Shown here: positions 43,780-52,579 of the stretch, one piece after another
Layout of the letters: every line of letters starts with the position of its first letter
Position numbering within the stretch: position 1 is the stretch's first letter
Assembly: GCA_049975365.1 (NCBI GenBank)
Contig: JBNGDS010000002.1
Coordinates: forward strand, 46,736 to 110,735
DNA: 64,000 bases
Origin: DSBG01 sp049975365
GTDB taxonomy: Bacteria; Desulfobacterota; Desulfomonilia; UBA1062
Reading direction: 5' to 3'
The notes under the pieces: model-generated
The model's input: the letters and a program-made list of their open reading frames with translations, nothing else
Databases searched by the model: none
What the model was told of the DNA's origin: nothing
Translations under genes and position numbers: made by a program

Positions 43780-45603
43780 CTAGACCGCAAATGCCTCGTC
43801 CGGGATCCTGACGCAGCTGATCTCGTCCTTGGTCAAGGTCTTGCACTTTGAAGGAACGAGTGCAGTGGTCCTGTTGATATAGAACTTCGCGCTCTCGATC
43901 TTGCCTGTGTAGAAGGCCTTTTCCTTGTCGATGGGATTTCCGGCAAGGGCTTCTGTCGCCGCATTGGCCATCCAGATGTGGAACCATCCGCACAGGGCCT
44001 CGGCCAGGCACTGGAGATAATCCGTCGCTGCTATCAGCGGAATGAACGGATTGGTCTTGATGAGCTGGCTGAACTCCATGGCAGCCCCGGCACATGCATT
44101 CAGGGCCTTCTCGACAATCTCCGCCTCTTCCTTCAGGTTCTCGTTCTCCTTGGCCTTTGCCACCTGGGCCTGGGTCTCACCCAGAAGATTCATGAAGTAG
44201 AGACCTTTTTTCATGCCGAGCTTTCTGCCCAGCAGGTCGAGTGCCTGGATGCCGTTGGTGCCTTCGTAGATGGTGTTGATCTTGTTGTCCCTGAACATCT
44301 GCTCAACCGGATATTCACGGCAGTACCCGTATCCCCCGTAGGTCTGGATCGCTATGGTGGTGACCAGATCACCCATGTCTGTGCAGTATGCCTTCACGAT
44401 GGGGGTGAGCATCTCGATCATGCCCTGCCACTTGTCTTTCTCTTCGTCTGTCGTGGAAACCCTCTTCTTGTCCATGGTGTAGTAGCAGTACAGAGCGAGA
44501 GCCCTGATCCCCTCGGTGATGGATTTCATCTTGAGGAGCATCCTGCGAATATCGGGGTGATTGATGATGGTGACCTGCTTTGCATCCGGATTCTTCATCT
44601 CCATGACGCTGACACCCTGAAACCGCTCCTTGGCATACTGAAGGGCATGCAGGTATGCGGCGGTTGACATGGCAACACCCATCGTGCCGACACCCTGACG
44701 CTCTTCGTTCATCATGTGGAACATGATCTTCATGCCCTCGCGCTCCTCGCCCATGAGATAGCCGATGCACTTGCCGTTCTCGCCGAAGTTCAACGTACAG
44801 GTTGCATTGCCGTGGATGCCCATCTTGCTCTCGATGTTGCCCGTGATCACGTCATTGGGTTCTCCCAGGGATCCGTCCTCATTGATCCTGATCTTGGGAA
44901 CGAGGAAAATGGAGATGCCCTTTGTTCCGGCAGGATCTCCCTCGATCCGCGCAAGAACCGGATGAATGATGTTCTCCGTCAGGTCATGATCACCTGCAGA
45001 GATGAAGCACTTGGTCCCTGTGATGGAGTAGGTGCCGTCTGCATTCTTTTTCGCGGTGGACTTCAACGCGCCGACATCTGACCCTGCCCCCGGTTCGGTG
45101 AGGCACATGGTCCCTGCCCAGACACCGGAGTACATCTTTTCGAGGACGACGTCGCGGAGCGGATGCTGGAAGAAGTCCTCAACGAGCCGTGCTGCACCAT
45201 GGGTAAGACCAGGGTACATGAGGAATGCCTGGTTTCCAGCGAGGAAGAAGTTTGCCGCCACTGCGGCCACGATGGCGGGGAATCCCTGTCCCCCCACATC
45301 AGGGCTGTCCGATACGCTCATCCAGCCACCCTCGCAGTACAACTGATAGAGCCTGTGGTATACCTCGGGAACAATGACATTCCCGTCCTTGAAGACAACT
45401 TCGACCGGCTTTCTCTGCACCTCATCGGGATATGTCGGTGCAATCTCGTTCTCGGTCAGTTTCGCCGCCTCGGATATCACCATGTTGACCATGTCTGCAT
45501 CATGATAATCAAAGGGCGGTTTGCCGAGAATTTCATCACCGATCTTGAAGACTTCGTGCAGGATGAACCTCATGTCCCTCTCGTCAACCCATAGACTTGC
45601 CAT
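43780..45603 (-). CDS. Acyl-CoA dehydrogenase, ~600-residue type
   Basis: FAD enzyme oxidising acyl-CoA to enoyl-CoA. The 607-residue length reflects the larger subgroup with an extra C-terminal domain (beyond residue ~480) common in deltaproteobacteria. Motifs are M-C-L-T-E-P-G-A-G-S-D, T-G-T-K-C-F-I-S-A-G, N-E-E-R-Q-G and the catalytic Glu in T-I-Y-E-G-T-N-G-I-Q. AAGGAGGG precedes ATG 45603. A strong promoter with a FadR-like palindrome over its start site indicates repression that is relieved by fatty acyl-CoA (inference). It is monocistronic, with a clear terminator. Confidence 0.95.
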   Translation of the reverse strand: MASLWVDERDMRFILHEVFKIGDEILGKPPFDYHDADMVNMVISEAAKLTENEIAPTYPDEVQRKPVEVVFKDGNVIVPEVYHRLYQLYCEGGWMSVSDSPDVGGQGFPAIVAAVAANFFLAGNQAFLMYPGLTHGAARLVEDFFQHPLRDVVLEKMYSGVWAGTMCLTEPGAGSDVGALKSTAKKNADGTYSITGTKCFISAGDHDLTENIIHPVLARIEGDPAGTKGISIFLVPKIRINEDGSLGEPNDVITGNIESKMGIHGNATCTLNFGENGKCIGYLMGEEREGMKIMFHMMNEERQGVGTMGVAMSTAAYLHALQYAKERFQGVSVMEMKNPDAKQVTIINHPDIRRMLLKMKSITEGIRALALYCYYTMDKKRVSTTDEEKDKWQGMIEMLTPIVKAYCTDMGDLVTTIAIQTYGGYGYCREYPVEQMFRDNKINTIYEGTNGIQALDLLGRKLGMKKGLYFMNLLGETQAQVAKAKENENLKEEAEIVEKALNACAGAAMEFSQLIKTNPFIPLIAATDYLQCLAEALCGWFHIWMANAATEALAGNPIDKEKAFYTGKIESAKFYINRTTALVPSKCKTLTKDEISCVRIPDEAFAV

Positions 45604-45641
45604 AATACCCTCCTTGCGTGAATTGTCTGTTCACTCTCTTA

Positions 45642-45659
45642 TGAATGAGCATTCATTCT
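45642..45659. promoter_or_regulatory. FadR (TetR-type)-like operator
   Basis: TGAATGA, four bases, TCATTCT. This matches 13 of 14 defined arm positions of the known Bacillus FadR box (TGAATGA-N4-TCATTCA). It overlaps the last -10 bases and the predicted transcript start (about 45651) of the acyl-CoA dehydrogenase promoter, an ideal repressor position. Confidence 0.65.
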
Positions 45660-45686
45660 TATACCCTCTCGCTCCACCCATGTCAA
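45658..45686 (-). promoter_or_regulatory. Sigma-70-type promoter of the acyl-CoA dehydrogenase gene
   Basis: Minus strand: TTGACA (45686-45681), 17 bases, TATAAG (45663-45658). Predicted start about 45651, leader about 48 bases. Confidence 0.8.
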
Positions 45687-46078
45687 CAGAACTTCTCGCC
45701 GGAATCTGTGATCCCATTGAGAGCAGACCAGCCTCATGAAATGTTTTCGCCTGCTTCCAGAAATTGTATCCCTCCATACAATCCTTCAACAGTATTCACG
45801 CTTCCCCATATCGTTCACATCCATGCAGTGGCACCTTCGGGTAAAGGGTATGAACTCCACACAGACAGGCCCGCGAAAATAGTGGTTGTCGGTACGAGGA
45901 TTTGTATGTCATATGAGGGAGTGGAACGTAGAGCCGTTCCGGCCTGGACCGGAGAATTCACGGTGTGCAGGGGGAGGGATCTTCCTGTCGCCCTTGATGC
46001 GACAAAGGGCTCTCCGTTTCGTACCCGTGATACACCACGATGATGTCCTGCAATGATGCGAATGAAGGAGGATGCTCT

Positions 46079-46915
46079 ATGAATACCATTGATGGGAAGC
46101 TCACTACCCGCGACGGCGTGTCCCTGTACTGGAAAGCCTGGATACCGGACAAGAAACCAAAGGCCCTAATTCACCTCATCCACGGCTATGCCGAACACGT
46201 AGACCGGTACACCAATGTGGTGGAGGAACTGGTTCCTGACGGCTATGCGATCTTCGGCACAGACCACCGGGGACATGGCAGGAGCGACGGCAAGCGCGGG
46301 CACGTGAACCGCTTCCAGGAATTCATCGACGATGAACACCAGTTCTCCCAGGAGGTAATCAGGAGAAAGCTTCCCGATACTGCATACTTCATCCTGGGCC
46401 ACTCCATGGGAAGCCTGATTGCCATGAATTACGTTGAACAACACCAGCAGGGGATCCAGGGGCTTGTCCTTTCAGGTACCGGATCGGCCCCAGGCACCGA
46501 GATCCCGAAGATCCTCATGACTGCGACGAATATCCTCTCGCGAATCCTGCCAGCCATCCATGTGAAATCACCGCTGCCCCCCGAGTTCATATCAAGGGAC
46601 CCTGCAGTGGTGAAGGCCTACGTGGAGGACCCTCTCGTCTACGATGTCATCACCCCCCGTCTCGCCCAGGAAATGAATACCTATGTGGAGATCGGTGCTT
46701 CTGGTGTCGGAGCGCTCTCACTCCCCGTGCTCATCCAGCTCGGATCACAGGACACCGCCTTTTCAGGTCAGCGTGAGCTCTTCGAAGCTTTCGGCTCGCA
46801 GGACAAGACCTTCAAGCTCTATGAGGGCCTGAGACACGAGGTCTACAACGAACTACCAGACGACAGGGCACGGGTCCTCGCGGATCTTCACACCTGGCTG
46901 GACTCCCACCTGTAA
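46079..46915 (+). CDS. Monoacylglycerol lipase-like alpha/beta hydrolase
   Basis: Serine hydrolase of the Hydrolase_4/lysophospholipase group. The nucleophile is in G-H-S-M-G-S (about residue 112), the oxyanion segment is H-G-Y-A-E-H, F-G-T-D-H-R-G-H-G-R-S-D precedes it, Asp is in G-S-Q-D-T-A and His in L-R-H-E-V-Y-N-E. ATG 46079 (278 residues) has AAGGAGG; an ATG at 46040 is less likely. No signal peptide is visible, so it is cytoplasmic. Its place beside a dehydrogenase of fatty-acid type suggests lipid turnover. Confidence 0.88.
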   Translation: MNTIDGKLTTRDGVSLYWKAWIPDKKPKALIHLIHGYAEHVDRYTNVVEELVPDGYAIFGTDHRGHGRSDGKRGHVNRFQEFIDDEHQFSQEVIRRKLPDTAYFILGHSMGSLIAMNYVEQHQQGIQGLVLSGTGSAPGTEIPKILMTATNILSRILPAIHVKSPLPPEFISRDPAVVKAYVEDPLVYDVITPRLAQEMNTYVEIGASGVGALSLPVLIQLGSQDTAFSGQRELFEAFGSQDKTFKLYEGLRHEVYNELPDDRARVLADLHTWLDSHL

Positions 46916-46918
46916 GAA

Positions 46919-46953
46919 ACAGCCCTTCGCATCTGTGGATCGCGAAGGGCTGT
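46919..46953. terminator. Bidirectional hairpin between lipase gene and ahcY
   Basis: A perfect 12-bp stem (ACAGCCCTTCGC / GCGAAGGGCTGT) with an 11-base loop between convergent genes. On the minus strand TTTCTT follows, on the plus strand no T-tract. Confidence 0.6.
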
Positions 46954-46982
46954 CCGCATCTGTCTCGAACAGCAGGCCCGGA

Positions 46983-48431
46983 TCAGTATCGATAGTGCTC
47001 TGATTTGAATGGCCCGTCGACATTGACGCCGATGTAGTCAGCCTGTTCCTGCGTCAACGTGGTCAGCGTGACACCCAGTTTTCCCAGGTGGAGCCGAGCA
47101 ACCTCTTCGTCGAGGAGTTTGGGCAGGGTTTTCACGCTGATCTCCCGGGGGTTCGTCCACAGGTCTATCTGCGCCAGCACCTGATTGGTGAACGAGTTGG
47201 ACATGACAAAGGAGGGATGGCCTGTGGCACAGCCAAGGTTCACGAGCCTCCCCTCTGCAAGCAGGTATATGCAGTGCCCGTCCGGGAAGACATACTTGTC
47301 CACCTGGGGCTTGATGGTGATGCGCTCAATGCCGGGATAGTGCTCGAGCCTGTCCACCTCGATTTCATCGTCGAAATGGCCGATGTTGCACACGATGGAC
47401 TGGTCGGGCATCTTCTCCATGTGCTCGATGCGGATAACCCGGTAGTTTCCGGTGGCGGTCACGTAGATGGTCGCCTCTGAAAGTGCATCCTCCACGGTAA
47501 CGACCTGAAATCCCTCCATTGCCGCCTGGAGGGCGCAGATGGGGTCGATCTCCGTGACAAGGACACGTGCCCCGAACCCTCGCATGGCCTGGGCGCAGCC
47601 CTTGCCCACATCCCCGTAGCCGCACACGCACACCACCTTCCCTGCGACCATGACGTCGGTGGCCCGTTTGATGCCGTCTGCCAGAGATTCCCTGCACCCG
47701 TAGAGATTGTCGAATTTGCTCTTGGTCACCGAGTCGTTCACGTTCATTGCCGGAAAGAGCAGTGTCTTCTTCTCCATCATCTGGTAGAGGCGGTGAACAC
47801 CTGTAGTGGTCTCCTCGGACACCCCACGGATATCTCGTGCAATCCGGTGCCAGAACCCCGGATCTTCCTCGTACTTCTTCTTGAGAACCGCGTTGATAAT
47901 GGCGAGTTCCCTGTTTTTCGCGGGCTCCTCCAGCAGCGAGGGCTGGTCTTCGGCCTGGTACCCGCGGTGTACCATGAGGGTTGCGTCTCCCCCATCATCC
48001 ACGATCAGATTCGGCCCCTTTTCTCCTGGGAAACTCAGTGCCGCGAGCGTACACGCCCAGTAGTCCTCCAGGCTTTCACCCTTCCAGGCATAGACCGGGG
48101 TTCCGCCCTGGGCAATGGCGGCGGCCGCATGGTCCTGGGTGGAGAATATGTTGCATGACGCCCAACGCACATCGGCACCGAGCATTTTCAGTGTCTCGAT
48201 GAGGACAGCTGTCTGGATGGTCATGTGCAGGGACCCGGTAATGCGTGCACCTTTCAGGGGCTGATCCGGAGCATACTTCTCTCTCACGGACATGAGCCCC
48301 GGCATCTCGTGCTCTGCGATGGCCATTTCCCTGCGTCCAAAGTCTGCAAGCGCAATGTCGGAAACCTTGCAGGGCAGGCCGGCATAGTCCGGCACCTGGA
48401 TCTTGCCAAGCTTTGTCACGGTTTCAGCCAT
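46983..48431 (-). CDS. ahcY: Adenosylhomocysteinase
   Basis: Hydrolyses S-adenosylhomocysteine to adenosine and homocysteine, clearing the product of methyl transfers. It has the NAD-binding C-G-Y-G-D-V-G-K-G segment (about residues 268-276), G-G-T-P-V-Y-A-W, N-V-N-D-S-V-T-K-S and the C-terminal K-S-E-H-Y-R-Y. The 482-residue size is that of the bacterial long form. It starts two bases after metK, so the SAM-making and SAH-removing enzymes are co-expressed. Confidence 0.97.
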   Translation of the reverse strand: MAETVTKLGKIQVPDYAGLPCKVSDIALADFGRREMAIAEHEMPGLMSVREKYAPDQPLKGARITGSLHMTIQTAVLIETLKMLGADVRWASCNIFSTQDHAAAAIAQGGTPVYAWKGESLEDYWACTLAALSFPGEKGPNLIVDDGGDATLMVHRGYQAEDQPSLLEEPAKNRELAIINAVLKKKYEEDPGFWHRIARDIRGVSEETTTGVHRLYQMMEKKTLLFPAMNVNDSVTKSKFDNLYGCRESLADGIKRATDVMVAGKVVCVCGYGDVGKGCAQAMRGFGARVLVTEIDPICALQAAMEGFQVVTVEDALSEATIYVTATGNYRVIRIEHMEKMPDQSIVCNIGHFDDEIEVDRLEHYPGIERITIKPQVDKYVFPDGHCIYLLAEGRLVNLGCATGHPSFVMSNSFTNQVLAQIDLWTNPREISVKTLPKLLDEEVARLHLGKLGVTLTTLTQEQADYIGVNVDGPFKSEHYRY

Positions 48432-48433
48432 GA

Positions 48434-49603
48434 TTATCGTCCTGCCTTCTTCCGTAATATATCGACCTTATCGGTTTTTTCCCAGGTGAACTCTGGTTCG
48501 TTCCTGCCAAAGTGTCCATAGGCTGCTGTCTTCTTGAAGATGGGCCTGAGGAGGTCGAGGGTTTCAATAATCGCCTTGGGCTTCAACGGGAAGATGTCCC
48601 TGACCAGTTCCGAGAGCTTCTCATCGGCTACTGTCCCTGTTCCTGCCGTGTCGATCATGACGGAGACAGGGTCGGCTACACCGATGCAGTAGGCGAGTTG
48701 AACAGTGCATTTCTTCGCGAGCCCCGAGGCCACGATGTTCTTCGCAATGTAGCGGGACATGTAGGCGGCAGAGCGGTCTACCTTGGACGGGTCCTTGCCC
48801 GAGAAAGCTCCCCCGCCGTGGCTGGCAAAGCCCCCGTACGTATCCACGATGATCTTTCTCCCCGTGAGACCCGTGTCTGCATGCGGCCCGCCCAGGACAA
48901 ACCTGCCGGTGGCGTTGATGTAGTACTTGGTCTGTGCATCCAGCAAATCAGCAGGGATGGACGTCTTGATCACTTCCTCCATGATCCCTTCCTTGACCCG
49001 TTCGTAGCTCACGTCTTCATCGTGCTGTGCAGCGATAACGACATTGGTGATCCTCTTCGGAACCCCGTCCTGGTACTCGACCGTGACCTGCGACTTTCCG
49101 TCGGGCCGCAGGAACTCGAGGACACCATTCTTCCGTGTCTCGGAAAGGGCCTTTGTCAGGGAGTTCGCATAAAAGATGGGTGCGGGCATCAAAACCTCTG
49201 TTTCGTCACACGCATACCCGAACATCATGCCCTGGTCACCTGCACCCTGCTCCTTGAAGAGCCCCTGCCCTTCCTGCACCCCCTGGCTGATATCCGGGGA
49301 CTGCCTGTCTATGGTCACGAGCACCCCGCAGGTATTCCAGCTGAATCCCATAACCGCCTCGGTATACCCGATCTCCTTGATGGTCTGCCGCACGACTCTC
49401 TGAACATCCACATGGTGCGTGGTCGTGATCTCTCCGGACACGATAACCAAACCGGTGCTTACCATCGTCTCACAGGCGACATGCGCCTGCGTGTCGTTTG
49501 CAATGATATCATCAAGAATTGCATCTGAAATGTTGTCTGCTACCTTGTCAGGATGGCCTTCAGTAACAGACTCTGAAGAAAACAAAAAATTCCTGTCACC
49601 CAT
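48434..49603 (-). CDS. metK: S-adenosylmethionine synthetase
   Basis: Makes SAM from methionine and ATP. The 389 residues include E-G-H-P-D-K near the N-terminus, G-A-G-D-Q-G-M-M-F-G-Y-A and G-G-G-A-F-S-G-K-D-P-S-K-V-D-R-S. The start ATG 49603 follows GGAGG by nine bases; a three-codon ORF starts at 49607 in another frame between them. No known SAM riboswitch could be recognised in the leader. First gene of metK-ahcY. Confidence 0.97.
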   Translation of the reverse strand: MGDRNFLFSSESVTEGHPDKVADNISDAILDDIIANDTQAHVACETMVSTGLVIVSGEITTTHHVDVQRVVRQTIKEIGYTEAVMGFSWNTCGVLVTIDRQSPDISQGVQEGQGLFKEQGAGDQGMMFGYACDETEVLMPAPIFYANSLTKALSETRKNGVLEFLRPDGKSQVTVEYQDGVPKRITNVVIAAQHDEDVSYERVKEGIMEEVIKTSIPADLLDAQTKYYINATGRFVLGGPHADTGLTGRKIIVDTYGGFASHGGGAFSGKDPSKVDRSAAYMSRYIAKNIVASGLAKKCTVQLAYCIGVADPVSVMIDTAGTGTVADEKLSELVRDIFPLKPKAIIETLDLLRPIFKKTAAYGHFGRNEPEFTWEKTDKVDILRKKAGR

Positions 49604-49810
49604 TCATCGATCCTCCTGGATTTTGTCTGTTCATTCTATGTGAAATACGTTCTATGGGATGAGCGCTTCGGGGGTGGGTTCTCTCTCCATAGACTGTCTT
49701 GCGTGCACGTGTGCGAGAACATCCCTGTGCTCGTCTTGTACAACCCTTCACCCTCACTGCCGCACCCGTACGGGTTCTCACCCATGATGACCCGGATCTC
49801 CTGCATCTTC
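49604..49810. other. 207-base gap between thrC and metK
   Basis: Both neighbours are on the minus strand. An open frame continues leftward out of the thrC end but has no recognisable protein. An 11-base segment (49623-49633) is identical, in sequence and distance to the start codon, to one in the acyl-CoA dehydrogenase leader. No clear -35/-10 pair or terminator is seen. Confidence 0.5.
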
Positions 49811-51193
49811 TCAGGTCCTCTTCTTGAGCCCGATGTACGAGGCGATTTTTTCAGCATCCGCCTCCAGCAGGACCGGGCTGTTCTTCAGATCGTCCCGCGT
49901 CGAAATACCATAGCCTGGTTCGAAGGCATCGTCGAAGTACAGCTGCTGGAACGAGGAAAACTTGAGCTGGTGGGAGGTGGAGTCCACCACGAACTGCCCG
50001 GAATCCTCAATCACCCCGCTGTCAAGGGCCTTTCTCATCCCCGCAACAGACTCCCCGCCCTGGGTGCAGACTACATGGCCGTTCCGGTTCGCCATGAGCA
50101 TCCCTTCCATGATCTCGGCTTCTGTCACAGAGACAGCGAAAAACCGACCGTCATAGTACTCTTCCACGAGCTTCTTCACCTTGGGGAAGGAGACAGGGTC
50201 TCCGATCATTGCAGCCTGGGCAACAGATGGGCTCACCTTCATCGGCGTGTAGACACCTGTATCCCGCCAGCGGACCACTGGATCGGCATGATGGCTCTGG
50301 ACGCCGAGTATCACCGGCAGGGCAGAGATGATCCCCAGTTCATGCAGATCGATGAACCCCTCCATGATTGCCGTTACGTTGCCCGCGTTCCCGATGGGCA
50401 CGACAACCGTGAGGCCATCCGTATCCCACGAGAGCTGCTGGGCGATCTCGTACGCATAAGATTTCTGTCCCAGAATCCTCACCGGGTTCTTCGAGTTCAG
50501 GAGAAACACATTGTAGTCCCGGGCAAGCTCTTCGACAATTCGCATGCAGTCGTCGAACACACCGGGCATTTCGATGACCTGGGCACCGGAGCCCAACGGT
50601 TGAGAGAGCTGTTGCGGAGTCACCTTGCCCTTGGGGAGGAGCACCACCGCACTGACCTTTGATTTCGGCAGGTAGCTCAGGTACAGGGCGGCCGCCGCCG
50701 AGGTGTCGCCGGTCGAGGCACAGATCCCGAGCACGTTGTCGAGGTCCTTGACCCTGATGACATGGTTGAGAAAACTGATGGCCGATGCCATGCCACGGTC
50801 CTTGAAACTTGCAGAGGGGTTGAGTCCGTCATTCTTCACCAGGAACGGGGCACCAACCCATGAGGACAGTTCCCTGTTCGCCCGTACGATCGGGGTCTGC
50901 CCCTCACCGAGGTAAATGATATCCTGGAGTGGGACGATGGGGAGAATCAGTTCCTGGAACCGGAATACCCCCAGCATTTCCAGGACGGTGGAGGACTTCC
51001 TCCCATCGAAGATCTCCCTCCATGTCTGGGCAGGAGTTTTCTTCAAGGCATCAAACCTCGTGTTCTCGATCTTCAGGAGGGATTTACACTCAGGACATGT
51101 GTAGATGAAATCATAGATATCGTACTGCTGCCCGCACCCTATGCATGAATATACAAGGGGTCCGGACATCTCGGGCATGTGAACCTCAGTCAT
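49811..51193 (-). CDS. thrC: Threonine synthase
   Basis: PLP enzyme converting O-phosphohomoserine to threonine. An N-terminal zinc ribbon (C-I-G-C and C-P-E-C, residues 17-37) precedes the fold-type II core with the Schiff-base Lys in N-P-S-A-S-F-K-D-R-G-M and G-N-A-G-N-V-T-A. At 460 residues it is of the longer class with the C-terminal P-V-S-F-P-K-V segment. ATG 51193 has GAGG five bases upstream. It is divergent from purC. Confidence 0.93.
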   Translation of the reverse strand: MTEVHMPEMSGPLVYSCIGCGQQYDIYDFIYTCPECKSLLKIENTRFDALKKTPAQTWREIFDGRKSSTVLEMLGVFRFQELILPIVPLQDIIYLGEGQTPIVRANRELSSWVGAPFLVKNDGLNPSASFKDRGMASAISFLNHVIRVKDLDNVLGICASTGDTSAAAALYLSYLPKSKVSAVVLLPKGKVTPQQLSQPLGSGAQVIEMPGVFDDCMRIVEELARDYNVFLLNSKNPVRILGQKSYAYEIAQQLSWDTDGLTVVVPIGNAGNVTAIMEGFIDLHELGIISALPVILGVQSHHADPVVRWRDTGVYTPMKVSPSVAQAAMIGDPVSFPKVKKLVEEYYDGRFFAVSVTEAEIMEGMLMANRNGHVVCTQGGESVAGMRKALDSGVIEDSGQFVVDSTSHQLKFSSFQQLYFDDAFEPGYGISTRDDLKNSPVLLEADAEKIASYIGLKKRT

Positions 51194-51470
51194 TGCTGCC
51201 TCGCATCAGGAATCTGTACATCGTCTTTTCACCAGCTTCAACGTGACCCACCGGGGTTTTTGCGCATTCCTTCCACCATGGATTCTGTTCTCTCTCTCAC
51301 CCGGCATACTACCAGAGATGTTCAGGTGCCTCCTCGCCCTGGATTGAGGCAACACTGTAATACCACATCTCATAAAGGCCGACAATCTATAATAGGAGCT
51401 TGACTTTTTCAATACTTTTTTGGCACGCTATGCGCTTATTTTCCAGCAAATCCGGAGGTGATTGAGAATC
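51194..51470. other. 277-base divergent region between thrC and purC
   Basis: It holds an isolated perfect TATAAT (51388-51393) without a good rightward -35, a TTGACT at 51400, and a -24/-12-like sequence at 51420-51435 near purC. Leftward, TTGTCG and TATTAC with a 17-base spacer could serve thrC (start about 51347). No T-box or threonine-rich leader peptide is visible. Confidence 0.45.
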
Positions 51471-52367
51471 ATGGATGTCCTGACAACGATCGACATTCCC
51501 AGGGCGACGAAACGCTCGAGCGGAAAGGTCCGGGAGATCTTCGAAAGCGGAAGCACCGAACTCGTGATCGTCACCACAGACAGGATCTCCGCCTTTGACG
51601 TGATCCTGCCCGATCCAATACCGGCGAAGGGGTATGTGCTCAATCAGCTCTCGCTCTTCTGGTTCGAGAAGGCATCCCCGATCATCAGAAACCACGTGGT
51701 GAGCTCGAACGTGAACGACTATCCCAAGCCGTTCAGCCAGGATGCACGGCTCACCGGGAGATCCGTACTGGTGAAAAAGGCTTCCCCTCTTCCCATCGAG
51801 TGCATCATCAGGGGATACCTGTCGGGATCCGGGTGGAAGGAATATCTTCAGAAAGGATCCATATCCGGAATCCCACTCCCCGATGGTATGAAAGAATCCG
51901 ACAGGCTTCCTGAACCCATCTTTACCCCGAGCACGAAAGCCGAAATCGGCCAGCACGACGAGAACATCGATATCGCCACGGCCGGAGATCTTATCGGCCA
52001 TGACCTGATCGATCAGGTGAGAGACATCTCGCTGAAGATCTACACCATGGCATCATCACACGCACTTGAGAAAGGTATCATCATCGCCGATACCAAGTTC
52101 GAATTCGGCCTGATAGACGGTGAACTCATCCTGATCGATGAAGCCCTCACCCCCGATTCCTCGCGCTTCTGGCCTGGGGAGAGCTACCATCCGGGAGGTC
52201 CGCAGCCGAGCTTCGACAAGCAGTTCGTACGGGACTATCTGGAAACCCTCGACTGGGACAAGACAGCGCCAGGCCCGCGGCTGCCGGAGGACGTCATTGA
52301 GAAGACGTCGGAAAAATACAGAGTTGCCTACGAAATGCTCACCGGGAATACACTGAAGATTCCATAG
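51471..52367 (+). CDS. purC: SAICAR synthetase
   Basis: Joins aspartate to CAIR in purine synthesis. Motifs include G-K-V-R-E-I-F-E near residue 20, T-D-R-I-S-A-F-D-V, E-C-I-I-R-G-Y-L-S-G-S and A-D-T-K-F-E-F-G, which contains catalytic and metal residues. The 298-residue length fits the 300-residue class. ATG 51471 lies 12 bases after GGAGGTGA; TTG 51462 is closer to that site and is an alternative. It is monocistronic and followed by a candidate terminator. Confidence 0.96.
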   Translation: MDVLTTIDIPRATKRSSGKVREIFESGSTELVIVTTDRISAFDVILPDPIPAKGYVLNQLSLFWFEKASPIIRNHVVSSNVNDYPKPFSQDARLTGRSVLVKKASPLPIECIIRGYLSGSGWKEYLQKGSISGIPLPDGMKESDRLPEPIFTPSTKAEIGQHDENIDIATAGDLIGHDLIDQVRDISLKIYTMASSHALEKGIIIADTKFEFGLIDGELILIDEALTPDSSRFWPGESYHPGGPQPSFDKQFVRDYLETLDWDKTAPGPRLPEDVIEKTSEKYRVAYEMLTGNTLKIP

Positions 52368-52388
52368 GAGGATATTGAAGGAAAAAAG

Positions 52389-52437
52389 GAGAAGCCGGTG
52401 ATACCGTGTGCCCAGCCTTGTGTGGCTCTCTTTTTTT
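52389..52437 (+). terminator. Candidate terminator after purC
   Basis: GAGAAGCC (52389-52396) pairs with GGCTCTC (52424-52430) leaving one bulged A, and seven T follow directly (52431-52437). A small inner AGCC/GGCT stem is an alternative. Confidence 0.55.
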
Positions 52438-52579
52438 CATGTGCTGTTGCACTGCAAGCTCGGTTAGCCCTCCAAGTGTTCTGGTCTTTCGAATATCCCA
52501 GCACTTCTCCCTTACACACCCTATCGGATGTTCCCGGGAACCCCTTTAGAAACCCCCCGTGCCTGAGGTGGGGCAGTCT

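Larger units (their letters stand above)
45604..46078. other. 475-base divergent region between dehydrogenase and lipase genes
   Basis: The left part holds the promoter and operator of the dehydrogenase gene. The right part (about 45900-46040) can form several hairpins: GGAACG/CGTTCC near 45928-45945, and two mutually exclusive ones around 45984-46010 (GTCGC/GCGAC and GCCCTT/AAGGGC). No protein gene is convincing; an open frame spanning 45645-46043 has no ribosome-binding site or family-like sequence. Confidence 0.55.

Noticed and set aside
48512..49528. 338-codon open frame opposite metK
   Set aside because: Antisense shadow of metK without motifs or a ribosome-binding site. Similar shadows opposite ricT (36961-37998) and thrC (49640-50662) were rejected for the same reasons.
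49604..49810. SAM or SAH riboswitch upstream of metK-ahcY
   Set aside because: None of the conserved cores of SAM-I, SAM-II or SAH riboswitches could be found in the minus-strand leader.
51206..51412. Threonine leader-peptide attenuator or T-box before thrC
   Set aside because: The open frame has too few Thr/Ile codons, no terminator follows it, and no T-box sequence is present.
52440..52560. tRNA-like stretch (TTCGAAT followed by CCCAGCAC) after purC
   Set aside because: An acceptor stem, D arm and anticodon arm of proper size could not be drawn.
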